A DNA stretch of 64,000 nt from Zygaena filipendulae (lineage: Eukaryota; Arthropoda; Insecta; Lepidoptera; Zygaenidae), in contig OU015661.1 in NCBI GenBank assembly GCA_907165275.2, forward strand, positions 3,355,501 through 3,419,500, in the 5' to 3' direction. Of the stretch, positions 36,001 to 46,563 are shown piece by piece. The translations under genes were made by a program, and so were the position numbers. The notes beneath the pieces are model-generated. The model worked only from the letters and a program-made list of their open reading frames with translations. It did not search any database and was not told the origin of the DNA. The stretch's first letter is position 1. Every line of letters starts with the position of its first letter.

Positions 36001-38737
36001 ATACTAAAGGGTCTTTCAATAAGGACGGGTCGATTTTGACATGAAATAAAAAAGGCCGTGTGTGAGATTTTAACGATTTTTTTTTTTATTTGAAATATGC
36101 CATTATGTGTGGAAAATCACATCGTTTAAATGTCCGCCGCGGCTTCTCACGGTGGCACGAATTCGAGTTGTCCAATGTTCAACAACTCTGCCGCATAGTT
36201 CGGGTTGAATTTCAGCGATAGCCTGAGCTATGTTGACTTTAAGGGCATCGGTCGATTGTGGCTTATTGGTATAGACCTGCGACTTAAGAAAACCCCACAA
36301 AAAAAAGTCTAAAGGTGATAAGTCGCAGGATCTCGGTGGCCAATTCACAATTCAATTTGAAGGACCACCTCGTCTGCCGTAAAATGGGCGCAATGCACGT
36401 AACGTTTGCACTAACGAACACTCATTTTGGTAATACATTTTTAACATTTGGACGTGTTGCTCAACCGTGTAACTTGCCATGGTGATTTGGCATTACTAAC
36501 TGAATAAAAAAATATAGGTTAGAAAGACGACGTTAAAACAACATGGCCGCCACAGGCTGCCAACATCGACCCGTCCCTATTGAAAGACCCTTTATTACGT
36601 GTGTTTTTGTCTTTTGGATTAAATCGGTATTTTGTTATTTTTTGCTTTTTAGCTTTTGTTTTGTGTTTTTGGAAGTCGGTTTTAATTTTTTTGTTAAAAT
36701 TTTGTTTATTTCTCGCTTTTAAGTGACTTAGTTCGTAATTTCTCTAAGTTACAATTATAGCCTAATATCAACTGCTCATCACTTTTTACAAAATATTGCT
36801 TTTCCCGACGCAAGGACGTTAATTGTTGAGGAGTTCTCCTAGTACATCATCATCAGTTCCACTTCACCATACACATTGTGACGAGCATAAATTGTTTTGA
36901 AACCATATTAAAGTTAACGATTCGGAACCCGTGAAATACTCATTATTGAGTAGTTCCGATGACCATCTGTGGTCTTCATTATCAGTTCCACTTCTTCAAA
37001 TTTTGCTTTCCGAAAGCAAAGAAACGATTTACTATAAAAAATACAAAAATCGCTATAGGTGTACCCATAATTTTTGAAGAGTTCCCTCGATTACTCCAAG
37101 ATCCCATCATCAGATCTCGACTTGGTGACAATGGAATCGATTTGGGAGTATCCCCTTTCAAACAAAAAAACAATTTTCGAAATCGCTTCAATCGGAACCC
37201 GTGAAATACGTATTATTTTTGAGTTGTTCCGATGACCACATGTGGTCTTCATCATCAGTTCCACTTCTTCAAATTTTGCTTTCCGAAAGCAAATGAACGA
37301 TTTACTATCAAAAATACCCAAATTGCTATAGGTGTGCCTATAATTTTTTAAGAGTTCCCTCGATTTCTCCAAGATTCCATCATCAGATCCCGACTTGGTG
37401 GTGGGACCGAGTAATCGGTGAACATACATAAAAAAAAAAACATACATACAATCGAACATAGAACCTCCTCCTTTTTGGAAGTCGGTTAAAAAATTAAAAC
37501 GACAGTTCCGACAAAACAATTTAAACATTAGTTCTCTAGCAAAAAACTGTAAGCCTTATGTCCATGCATATAGAGTTGGAAATATTTTCAAGTTTCTCAG
37601 TAAATAATTCAAATTTGGCATTCAAACACTGCAGGTGCATATTATGATTATGAAATGTGACGTCACAAAACTTAGGACCCCCTCCCACCCCTTGTCAAAC
37701 TTCGTCGACCTCCCTCGACTTTATAGATGGTCCCTTATCAATACGCCTCTCAATTAAAAGTTAAGAGCGGATCTAATTTGACGAGTCGTACGTTACAAGT
37801 TTAAGTGACGCTACTTTTGTAGTAATTAAAATTGGGGACTCGGGAAGTACCTACATACACTCAAATGATTGTTTTCTAGATTCCAGTCTTCTCCAATCCC
37901 CAAAAGCTGATATGTCAGCAACAGAGGCTAGTGAAAATGTCGAAGTGTTATCACAAGAAGTACCCAACTTCTTATCTGGTAATAAATTGAAAAAATTAGA
38001 AGTTTATAGTAAAATAAATATTAATGGAGCTTCAGGAACCTATTATCTATACATACAAATAAAATTGAAGTGTCTGTTTGTAATTTCACTGCATATGAAA
38101 TATACGGTACTCGCATAAACAAAATTTCTTTAAATTTTTTTCTGTTTGTTCCGGATAATCTCTGAAACGGCTGGACCGATTTTGACGGGACTTTCACTGA
38201 CAGAAAGCTGATGTTATAAGGAGTAATTTAGACTACTTTTATTTTAGAAAAAAAAAAGGTCCTGTGGGAACATGATGATGATGAGAATATGATGTACCTT
38301 ATGACATAATATACCATCTTTACCTGTACCATATTTTGGCAAATAAACGATTTGAATTGAATTCCGAAACTCACGCAAGTGAAACCGCGGGGCACAGTTA
38401 GTATAAAATTCTTTCTCGGAAACGGCGGAATGATTTGGATAAAATTATAATAACATATTGATTTTTTTGCAATTAGCTTATCAATAGCACAACAACAGAT
38501 TGTGAACAAATTTTACTAAGGAATATTATCGCCCAAATTGACATATTTAATACATACAGTTATTTCATAATAAAAAATATTAGTCATATTTCAGGTTTAC
38601 GTAAGACTGGATTATCATTTTTTGGCAGACCCTCTAGCTCCAAAGGTCAGGAAGAAGCAGCAAATAACAATTTTAATTTTACTTTTGGAGGTGAAGAGAA
38701 AAAAAATAGGGGTGGACTATTTAGTATGTTTCGTTAA
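30013..38737 (+). CDS. Coiled-coil protein, tentatively SIX6OS1-like (synaptonemal complex)
   Basis: Twelve exons: 30013-30109, 30459-30585, 31430-31988, 32209-32268, 32353-32697, 32793-32900, 32989-33096, 33162-33413, 33729-33914, 35089-35230, 37880-37978 and 38595-38737. All junctions are GT-AG and in phase, giving 741 aa. Residues about 33-250 are rich in Lys, Glu and Ile with heptad-like spacing, and contain YEDLWLQCKSRYEKIP. The middle is acidic and Ser/Asn-rich, and the end is basic with FNFTFGGEE and RGGLFSMFR. The coiled coil with a W/Y..Y...P segment and the short Phe/Gly-rich tail remind me of metazoan SIX6OS1 (C14orf39), the central-element partner of SYCE1. That name is inference from memory and only a homology search can settle it. 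Codon use is AT-rich. The intron between exons 10 and 11 carries repeat family A. Confidence 0.8.
31246..31300. repeat. Imperfect 24-bp inverted repeat hairpin
   Basis: gtagtaacgtgagtagaatt (31246-31265) plus gacc pairs with ggtcaattctgctcacgcca plus ctac (31277-31300) around a 7-nt loop, with a few mismatches. It lies in the intron before the long coiled-coil exon. It may be a tiny MITE remnant or a local palindrome. Confidence 0.6.
34330..34450 (+). repeat. Lep1-like repeat fragment
   Basis: Contains aactctgtccgccagtctgt, then tcctggaattcccacgggaa and a tail near gaaaccgcggggaaaag. It lies in the intron between exons 9 and 10 of the coiled-coil gene. The rest of that intron is AT-rich with no supported exon. 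Confidence 0.5.
35722..37493 (+). repeat. Interspersed repeat family A, copy 4, interrupted by a mariner-like element
   Basis: It starts with ataaaaccgacttccaaaaa and ends with tttttggaagtcggttaaaa. The left fold-back arm and spacer (35722-36004) are separated from the right arm (36595 on) by the mariner-like insertion at 36007-36592. The two tandem units of about 270 bp start near 36950 and 37227. The whole block lies in the intron between exons 10 and 11 of the coiled-coil gene. Confidence 0.75.
36007..36592 (-). mobile_element. Defective mariner/Tc1-like transposon
   Basis: The 586-bp insertion is flanked by TA (36005-36006 and 36593-36594) and has terminal inverted repeats AAGGGTCTTTCAATAAGGAC with one mismatch between the ends. 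The minus-strand frame at 36103-36348 encodes a C-terminal transposase piece with WPPRSCDLSPLDFFLWG, the DDE-family segment around the second catalytic Asp region, and ends with a recognisable mariner-like tail. The N-terminal half and other catalytic residues are missing, so it cannot move on its own. It is younger than the repeat it sits in. Confidence 0.85.
38040..38405 (+). repeat. Lep1-like repeat
   Basis: Starts with ctatacatacaaataaaatt and includes tctctgaaacggctggaccg and gaaaccgcggggcacagtta, with an internal insertion of about 130 bp at about 38235-38360 that has an A-run. It lies in the last intron of the coiled-coil gene. Confidence 0.55.
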
Positions 38738-39056
38738 ATAACAAATAAAATTTACAACAAAAAGCAGTTAAGTATCATTTTCTTTTAGAGGTTAAGAAAA
38801 CATATAAAGAGGGGATTATTTATTTAGTATCGTAAATATTAACTGTTACTTTATTGGCAATTATTTTCATATTAAGTAATAAAAGCTAGAAGCAGCATTT
38901 AAGTTTGGATAGAATAATAGAGATTGGAGTGTTCAATAAGTTTTAAATAAAGGAAGTGGTTTGATTGTACTAGTAATAAGTCATTAAATATTACTTTATA
39001 ATAATATATTATACATTTTATCGTTTTATTTTGATATAACTATAAAATAATTAATT
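38738..39056. other. Convergent 3' ends of the coiled-coil gene and TMEM203
   Basis: The stop codons of the two convergent coding regions are only about 320 bp apart. AATAAA-type signals lie on the + strand just after the first stop (aacaaataaaatt, about 38740-38752) and again further on. On the minus strand, the stretch near 39020 reads as aaaataaaac. The two transcripts probably end back to back or overlap. Confidence 0.5.
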
Positions 39057-39464
39057 TTATTGATGTAACTGACAAGCTCTTACAGCTATCAATTGCAATA
39101 ATATAAACAAAGGTGCAAACACTTCACTATACTCTATTGCAGAGTCACCTTGTAGTTTTCTACACAATAAGAACTTAAACACAAATGTTAAACCTAAGAA
39201 TATGATGCTCCATGATGCTCTGTACAGGGAGACTTTATAAGAACTCTCCAAATTCATTCTTATACAAACTATGCAACAAAAATAAGCATTCATTGCGTCA
39301 CTTACGAATAAAGGAGCAAATATAGTCCACCAAGCACTGTTCACTACACCATCTATCTTTAAAGCTAACAGCACTGAAAAAATTGTTATAGTTATCAAGT
39401 TGATCCATATTTCAAACACGGTAAGTCCAATCCACTGAACAATCTCATTCAGTGTGAAAAACAT
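39057..39464 (-). CDS. Tmem203: TMEM203 four-helix membrane protein
   Basis: A 135-aa single-exon frame with four hydrophobic segments. The start MFFTLNEIVQWIGLTVFEIW, the inner FSVLLALKIDGVV, and the end PLFILLQLIAVRACQLHQ match the conserved TMEM203 family, which sits in the ER or lysosome membrane and affects calcium handling and STING signalling in mammals. Length is that of the family (about 136 aa). I place the start at 39464 rather than the longer upstream ATG at 39512, because the latter overlaps the POP7 coding end in another frame. The start lies only 10 nt after the POP7 stop codon on the same strand, with no room for a promoter, so translation from a shared dicistronic mRNA is likely. 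Confidence 0.9.
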   Translation of the reverse strand: MFFTLNEIVQWIGLTVFEIWINLITITIFSVLLALKIDGVVNSAWWTIFAPLFVSDAMNAYFCCIVCIRMNLESSYKVSLYRASWSIIFLGLTFVFKFLLCRKLQGDSAIEYSEVFAPLFILLQLIAVRACQLHQ

Positions 39465-39474
39465 ATTGTGATGT

Positions 39475-41012
39475 TTATTGGTTGGCACCCAACACTGCAC
39501 TTCTAAATACACGGATGTGAATAGAAGATGATTTTCTTACTTGAGCTCCAAAGTCCACTTCATCATTTAAGGGTTCCAGGTCATCTATAGTCAAAATTAA
39601 AATGTGCCAGTTAAAAATTAATTTGTTCATATTTATTAAATTATCATCTAGTTTTTTTGGTGACAATCTGGCATCTAGCAACCAAAAACTCGCATCTCTT
39701 GGTTCCTTTTCGTTTTTTTTAGGAGTTCAAGATAACCTATAATAATATAATTAATTGATGACCTTTGTTAACATCTGTATTAAATAGAAATTTGTCCTCT
39801 ATGAGTTCATAAACTATTGATCTAATTGATGACAGAAAGCAAAAAGTCATATCTCAAAAATTAGCCAAAATGACTTTTTATATAAATAATATAATAATGT
39901 TCCCGATACTTATATCAGGAACCTTACTGCAGAAATCCTGAAATTCATATGGTTATAAGCTGTAGGTACTCACTTTTACTTAAAAATTATTTTTGATTGC
40001 ACTTGTGACTATGTATTGCTTGGTTTTTGTAACCCTAAGTTGGACCCAAGTTATGCAAACCAAGTTACTTTACACCTTTAACTCCTTTAACTTACTTTAA
40101 CTTACACCTTTAACAAAGTTATTGTTTAACCGATTTGTAGGACGTAAACTTCAAATATCTCATAACACAACTGTTGTTACAAGCACCAAACAAAACACAT
40201 CTGTTGTGCCTTCAGCAGAGTATGCATTATTTTTTCCTAACTCCACTTGTACACTTACATAAGTTCAGTTGTTAAAAAGTAGAGAGGCCTGTTGTGTCAT
40301 CCACAACAAATTGGTTAAACATTATCATAGAGTGAAAAACTGAAAAATTTCTATTAAAATGGAGGCTCCAAAAGTTTCATACTTTTCAGTTTATAGGTTT
40401 CATTACTAAAAATACTAAAATATGTACTGATTTATTTAAATCTTAAAAACTGGCCTATTTCACTATTGTGAAGGAACATTAATAAACTAGTAAGTTTGCG
40501 CATAAAACTTACTCACCAACTAAATTGACAGTTCCTGTGTTGACTTCAATTTGACACGTGCCAGAGAACAGTGTCTCTAACTGCAGGGCCAAGTTACAGC
40601 ACCTCTGTATGGCAGCACCCAAACCATGCAGAATGATTTCCTTTTCACCTCTGGTGAGGAGATCACAGCACTTATCCAGTTGTGCCTGTAAAGTTACATT
40701 ACTTTTATATGTGCAGAAACAAACAACGAACACTGCTTACACAGTATGACAAAATTATATATTATCTAAAGAGCTTATTATGATAATTAAAAGGTTAGTT
40801 TACAAAGCAGGTACTTAGCGGAAAATTAGCAATAAAAGAATATTAAACAAGTAATTTACCTTAAAATTAGTCTTCTTGGTTATAAATATAACATTTTCAC
40901 CTTCTATAGGGCGCGTTGGCAGCCTTTTTTTAACAGTATAGTCTTTATACGGATGGTTTTTAACCTTTTTTTTTGGCTTTTCCACCACTTTAGAAATGTC
41001 CCTATCGGCCAT
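39475..41012 (-). CDS. Pop7: Ribonuclease P/MRP subunit p20 (POP7)
   Basis: Three exons on the minus strand, 41012-40860, 40685-40517 and 39584-39475, encode 143 aa (human p20 is 140 aa). Phase is consistent and each junction is GT-AG. The protein shows YTVKKRLPTRP, then NFKAQLDKC, EIILHGLGAAIQRCCNLALQ, VNTGTVNLVDDLEPL and SSIHIRVFR, all aligning with p20 signatures. It is an Alba-fold protein that pairs with POP6/p25 on the P3 arm of RNase P and MRP RNA to support tRNA 5' processing and rRNA processing in the nucleolus. The basic N-terminus (KPKKKVK) would suit nuclear import. TMEM203 follows 10 nt downstream. Confidence 0.93.
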
Positions 41013-42360
41013 ATCAAATAAACAGAAAATTTAAGGTATGAAACATCAGGTTCACTATAAACTGCCAAGGGGAATTCTAAATAATAACTAATATAACCAC
41101 AACACCTACCTATTTTAGGTTTATTAAAATTTAGCCATGATCAAATTCAAAATCTTTTATCTTTGTTGTCAAATGCGAGGAAAATGGAATTCACAGCACG
41201 ATAATGTACGACACCGAAATATACAGCACTGGTAATTGGAATACGCGCCGGATTATACGGCCCTGTATTGTACATCGGGGTGCCACTTTTTTTTGGAAAA
41301 AATATAGTACTTTTGGGAAATGCAGGAGAAAAAATATGCCCGACACATAATGATAAATTTTTTTTTAATCAATTTCCCCTGGCACGTCAAATCGCCTAGG
41401 CACGAGGCGGTCCAAATCAAAGCCTCCGTTTAGCGTCAAATAGACCACCTGGGCGCAAAAATTTATTTTGTTAATTTTCACACCGGCCAAACAATGGAAG
41501 ACCTGACCAATTTAAAATTATTCTCTGGTAACACTATTACTATGCATTAAAATTGTTCAAAACGGTTATAAAACAATAAAACGCTGTAGGCTATAAATTT
41601 TTCGCGCGCTATAAAAGCCGCTAGGATAAAATGTGCTGCTGGGCGCGATCTACTTGCAGCATGCTAGATCTTTTTGCGCATTATTACCTATTAGATACGC
41701 TTTGTTAAAACATACTGGACGGTCGCTGGGCTTGTTATAGCTTGCTAAAATCTTATAAACACATTACGCCACACGTGTGCTCAGGTATAAAAAAGATTAC
41801 TGATATTACATTTATCTTAAACTAAAGTAAATGTACTTTCCTTCGTACTTTTGAAGGCTTCGGACTATCTACATATAATGGAATCAAATATTAATTTAAT
41901 ATCAACTATAATAATAAAAAATCAACTATAGGTGTATTTAAAAGTTCATTTGTATTGTATATACAAAAATAATAAAATAAACACAAATAATTCTTTTATA
42001 TTTACAATAACTAATTGCGAACGAAATCAGTTCGCTATAAACAAAACGTGCTCCGCACATCCATCAACAACAGCGCGCACGCGATCACTAAACTAAATAA
42101 CTAATAAGCTGGCCACCTAGGCAACGCTATTTACGCTGCCGCTGCGAGTTGTCGCGTTCATTCAACACATTAACACATAGCGTCATATAGCGTCATAACT
42201 TATAATGACTTCTTAAATAGTCAGTGTTATGCGTTATTTTAAATAAGCGCGCTATAATTTCAAGCTACACGCTATATTACTCACCTCTACCATGAATACA
42301 TGTCAACTCAACAACTTAAAAATAAAAGTAGTATTTCATCCGTCAATTATTTGTTTACGT
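41013..42360. other. Upstream region of the POP7-TMEM203 unit
   Basis: The POP7 promoter must lie near 41013-41300 on the minus strand, but no TATA box or other clear element is visible. The rest is AT-rich with no supported exon. Confidence 0.4.
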
Positions 42361-42361
42361 C

Positions 42362-42388
42362 TCAGAAGAATAACTGTTATTGTTCTGA
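42362..42388. repeat. Mini-palindrome TCAGAAGAATA, copy 1
   Basis: tcagaagaataactgttatt followed by gttctga, a short inverted repeat with near-complementary ends. Related copies lie at 43306-43336, 43928-43958 and 50207-50226. Confidence 0.6.
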
Positions 42389-42529
42389 GGTTTACGTTAA
42401 CGGCCGCCATTTTCTCAAAATGGAGAATGTAATATGATATTCATGTCGTAATATTTACGTGCCGGACAGTATTTTTGACAGCTGAAGTTTCTATTCTTTC
42501 TTCTTTTTATGGACTTTTTGGATATAATG

Positions 42530-42850
42530 CATTTAACCAGTTTCAAGTAAAATTAATTAGGTAGATCAATATAATTTCTATTAAAATGCTTCGTTGTACG
42601 GTTTGAAACTACAACTCACGGTACTTTAGCTCGCAAGAACTTTCTCGGAGCTCTTGGAAGAAAATCAGCTCGAAATGTCATATATCTTCTTGAGCACATA
42701 AAAAACCATCACCGTGAAAATTATTGTCCAATACAGCACCTTAAAACACAATAAAATCTATTTTTAATAATTTTTAATCGACACGAAAATAAATGACCGA
42801 ACCGCAATCTTTGATTCCCGCCAAAAAACTCCTACAGCTGAAGTTTTGTG
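42530..42850 (+). repeat. Interspersed repeat family B, copy 2
   Basis: Matches 28960-29410 through ttcgttgtacggtttgaaac, gctcgcaagaactttctcgg and the tail aaataaatgaccgaaccgca. The internal T-tract of the first copy is missing. Confidence 0.55.
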
Positions 42851-43264
42851 GCCGCGTATGCGTTTCATTCTGAAATTCCCCGTACTGCGCTGCGGGTGTG
42901 TTCCAGACCAGTCACAAAAAAAAATAAAACGCAACGGTTAAATTAGAGATAAAAATATAGTACTCTCAGTACTATATTATTTTCCTATATTATATGGTAT
43001 AATTGACTAAAATATAGTACGATATTCCGTGTCTCGAATTCGGTTGTCATACAATACCTACTTGGCGTACTGAGATTGTACAGCACGGAATACACGACAA
43101 CGGAATGTATATATGATAATCTCGGTCCGTGCATTTCGGTGTCGCAAATTCCCGTGCTGTGCATCATAGGGACTGAAATCTGAAATGTCACGTTATTTGT
43201 CAAACCGAACCGGTGACGTAGAACCATAGAGAAAGCGTAGAGACTGAGGTAGAGACAGAGTAGA

Positions 43265-43376
43265 GACATGACCCAGACGCCAAAGATAATAATTATAATC
43301 GATTCTCAGAAGAATAACTAAAGCATATTGTTCTGAGAATCGATTATATTATGATCTTTGGAGTCTGGGTCATGTC
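43265..43376. repeat. 112-bp fold-back (MITE-like) with mini-palindrome loop
   Basis: The left arm gacatgacccagacgccaaa (43265 on) and the right arm ending ggagtctgggtcatgtc (43376) are inverse copies of about 46 bp with few differences. The centre is the 31-bp mini-palindrome at 43306-43336, so palindrome lies within palindrome. The sequence between 42851 and 44254 has no supported exon other than the small gene start. Confidence 0.75.
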
Positions 43377-43927
43377 TTCTCGTCAGTATTCTTAGCAAAA
43401 TCATTGTGCGAGTGCGGCTTGGAAGTTGGAAGTTGACTCCCTGGATCACATTGTCTGCCCTAAGGTTTATTCCTCCCTATCAGTCTACCCCCCGCCCTTT
43501 AAATTTAAATTATCTCCTGTCCTTTCCCAACCGGCGCACCATTATCGCTATAAACGTAATTTTATTGAAAATTAGTAACATACTTTAAGTATAGTATAAA
43601 GTTAGATTTATTTAAGAAATTTGAATAAGCATTATTAGTTTAGTATCTACTAATTATTACTACCTAATTATTAGTACCAACCTAACTTTTATACAAAAGT
43701 TAGGTTGGTCATCATGTTCCTTTTTTGTTTTGGTACGTAGTGATTACCTTCTCTTTGGTTTTGGTTTAATAAATAAATTTAAAAATAAATTAAACTATAA
43801 TCTTATACTTATCATCTTTTTTTCCTTTTACATTATCCTCATTGTTTATTATTTTATTTCTTATTTCCTGCTACTTCTGTATTATAATGTAGTTTAAAAT
43901 AGTTTATAGAACTTCCTTTTAGTAGGT

Positions 43928-43958
43928 TCAGAAGAATAACTAAAGCATATTCTTCTGA
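43928..43958. repeat. Mini-palindrome TCAGAAGAATA, copy 3
   Basis: TCAGAAGAATA (43928-43938) and TATTCTTCTGA (43948-43958) are perfect inverse 11-mers around ACTAAAGCA. The copy at 43306-43336 has the same loop. Confidence 0.7.
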
Positions 43959-44254
43959 GGTAGGTACAAAATTTGTTTTTTGTAACTGTCTGTCCACTGT
44001 TTTCTCTGACATTGGTGCGCCTACCAATCCAAGGCGTCTGTTGCCATATTGAAAAAAGAGAAGAAGAAGAAGAAAACATTAGCACGTTATGTTCAAATTA
44101 TCACTTTCTATTCAATGTTAAAGTTTTGTTTCTTTTGGTCTCAAAAAATGAGAAATTTCAAGAATAATGGTTATTATGTAAAAATTTTACTAATGTGACG
44201 CCGTCTGCATTTCTATGTAAATTTTAAGTAGATTTTCGATGTTAGGTTTTAAAA

Positions 44255-45261
44255 ATGGGTTGCGTGTGTTGTTCACTAAGTTCATTCGTTTCCATAGTTC
44301 TTGATGCACTCGAAAGGTAATGTAATCTCTGCGTAGGTACCTATTTTAATATTTACAGTACCTACCTAGAACGTACCTACAGTATAACGTACAGCACACC
44401 AGGCGCGGTCTGATCGGGGGCTGGGGGGGGGGGAGGGGGAAGGGCACGGGGAACACGGAGCACACATTTATAATATTAGTTAGGATGTATGATATTATGT
44501 AAGCCATTATTATATAAGTAGGTACCTATAGGTATACATAGAAACTTGACTATCACGGCACCCTACCCATATTCTCCCTCGATATTTGCAGAATATCACT
44601 TTGCACCGTATGCGCCATGTTGACGTGTTGCTTGGTGTTCACAATCATAGCTGTCATGATCATGGGAATTGGGATCGGCTATCACTACTGTGTGGTACAA
44701 AACTCATTAAGCGTTATGGGTAAAAAAATTTATTATTTATATTTCAATAGATACCTACTTAGGTCGTAGTCTATAACTTAGTAATAATATAGTAAATTAG
44801 CATATTTTATACGATTTGGGAGTGACCGCTCCTCCATAGTTGAAAAAATGAGCTCTGTGGAAGAACAAGACGTACCTACTTATTTTCGCGCCTGTTAGCA
44901 CTCTGAGCTTATGTACCCTGAATAAGACAATCCATACAAAGTTAACAAAACCATACATTAATAAAATAGGTAAGACTCAAAAAACTAACTTATAAAAAAG
45001 AGGAGGTTCTCAATTAGACAATATTTTTTTGCTAAATCATCAGGCGCAGCAGCAAAACAGTCGGGGCGTTCGGGGTCAGAGGCGCAGGGCCAAGTGATGC
45101 GGTCGGTGGACAGGGCGGTGAAGCGCGGGTTCGCGCACCGCGTGGGCAGGCGCGACGCTGACTCACCGCCGGGCTCGAACGACAGATCGAACCTCAGCAC
45201 TGTCGTCCCCGTACTGAATGTCACGGTGTATCATTCTAGCTCCAACGCAACGAAATATTGA
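44255..45261 (+). CDS. Small single-pass membrane protein, paralogue A
   Basis: Three exons, 44255-44316, 44592-44719 and 45044-45261 (intron phases 2 and 1), encode 135 aa. I do not recognise a named family. The N-terminus MGCVCCSLSS resembles a myristoylated and palmitoylated start. Residues about 24-52 form one strong membrane helix ending MGIGIGYHY. The tail has possible N-glycosylation sites (N-L-S, N-V-T, N-A-T), and a tail on the far side of the membrane from the N-terminus would fit both. The gene at 47689-49959 has the same exon plan and the matching segments LER/VER at the end of exon 1 and G-Y-H-Y after the helix, so the two are paralogues that converge. A possible extra 3' exon lies at 45491-45568. 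A G-rich tract lies at about 44416-44441, in the first intron. Confidence 0.75.
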
Positions 45262-45490
45262 GGGTCCGTAAGTTACAATAAACTAGTTGATCCCCCACGG
45301 TTTCAGTCGCGTTAAATTCGGTGTTCCCGTGGAAATTCCGGGATAAAACGTACCCTATGTCGCTTAGGAACATGGTAGCTTCCTGTGAGTTAGAGAATTT
45401 TTAAAATCAGTTAGGTACCTAGTTTTTGATTTTATTAATTGTTACAAACAAACATTTAAAAAGTCAAATCTTTTCTCTTTTTATTATTAG

Positions 45491-45568
45491 AACGAGCCTT
45501 ACCGCACTAAACGCTACTTATTCTATCGACAAGGCTCTAGAACACAAAATCGCAGCACTTCTGCATCT
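45491..45568 (+). other. Candidate exon downstream of paralogue A
   Basis: A 78-bp segment is bounded by a good acceptor (ttattattag) and donor (catct|gtaagt). In paralogue A the donor-like ggtcc|gtaagt lies 11-15 nt after the stop codon, so this could be a 3' UTR exon. It is open in one frame but shows no recognisable protein. Confidence 0.25.
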
Positions 45569-46014
45569 GTAAGTTTCCTTTTTATTCACGTCGCGTCGTG
45601 ACGGCCGATTGGCGAGTATGTATCTATCGATTGAACTGGTGACCATCATTAAGACCGGAGTAATATTGTAGTCTTGTTTTGCTTGAAGCAGACTTGGTCC
45701 TCAGATTGATGAGTTTGAGTTATATTATCTGTGGTGCAGTCAAAATGGAAGTAGGTAAACTACCTAATATTATAGCCGATATAAAACTGTGACTATACAA
45801 CACTACTAGGTCCCTACGTCCGCGTCATGTCGTGTTGTCACTATTCTGTGGTACCCATATCGTAATGATCCTGCTCTGATAAGCGTGATGATAGATCTTA
45901 AGAAGTTGGAAAGTAGGATTTTAAGAGAGAATTAGTGCAAGAAAGAACGATGTAAAAACTCACATTAGGTTGGTACTATACCATAGTGGAAGTATATAGC
46001 TAGGTATAACGTTG

Positions 46015-46393
46015 TGCACCCAGCACCCGCTTCTAGTTTTTATTTACAGCTCTCTATCACCTTAAGGTTGCCTTGAAAAGATTGCCTCTAGCAATAAGGC
46101 CGCCTTTTGCTCTGTATTTACTTTTTATCTGTTTTAGTTTTTATTTTCTCTTCTGGGGCAATTGATTTGAAATCTATCCTACTAATATTATAAACGCGAA
46201 AGTTTGTAAGTGTGTATGGATGGATGGATGTTTGTTACTCTTTCACTCAAAAACTACTGGATGGATTTAAATGAAACTTTACAATAATACATATAGCTTA
46301 TACATCAGATTAACACATAGGGTACCTTTTATCCCGAAATTCCCGCGGGAACTCTGAAATTAATGCGGGTGAAACCGCGGGGCACAACTAGTT
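46015..46393 (+). repeat. LINE/SINE-tail repeat followed by a Lep1-like repeat
   Basis: Positions 46015-46160 repeat the cagctctctatcaccttaag segment seen at 19965-20125. Positions 46172-46393 run from ctatcctactaatattataa to ggggcacaactagtta, an almost complete Lep1-like copy with the phrase cccgaaattcccgcgggaac. Confidence 0.65.
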
Positions 46394-46563
46394 AGTACTA
46401 CATAATTTTATGCATTTTGCAATTAAAATATACTATCGGATAGTTTTTATTAAAATAAAACAGCAGATATATTTAACATTATCTGTCACATTAGGTATAA
46501 CTACTTCATGGATAGCCATAAAAAATTCTATTAAAAATAAAATAAGTGTACCTAGTAAAATAT

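Noticed and set aside
40558..40749. Open frame on the + strand inside POP7 exon 2
   Set aside because: Antisense shadow of a conserved p20 exon.
45000..45224. Minus-strand frame of 79 codons over exon 3 of paralogue A
   Set aside because: The + strand frame joins in phase to two upstream exons with good splice sites, so the minus frame is a shadow.
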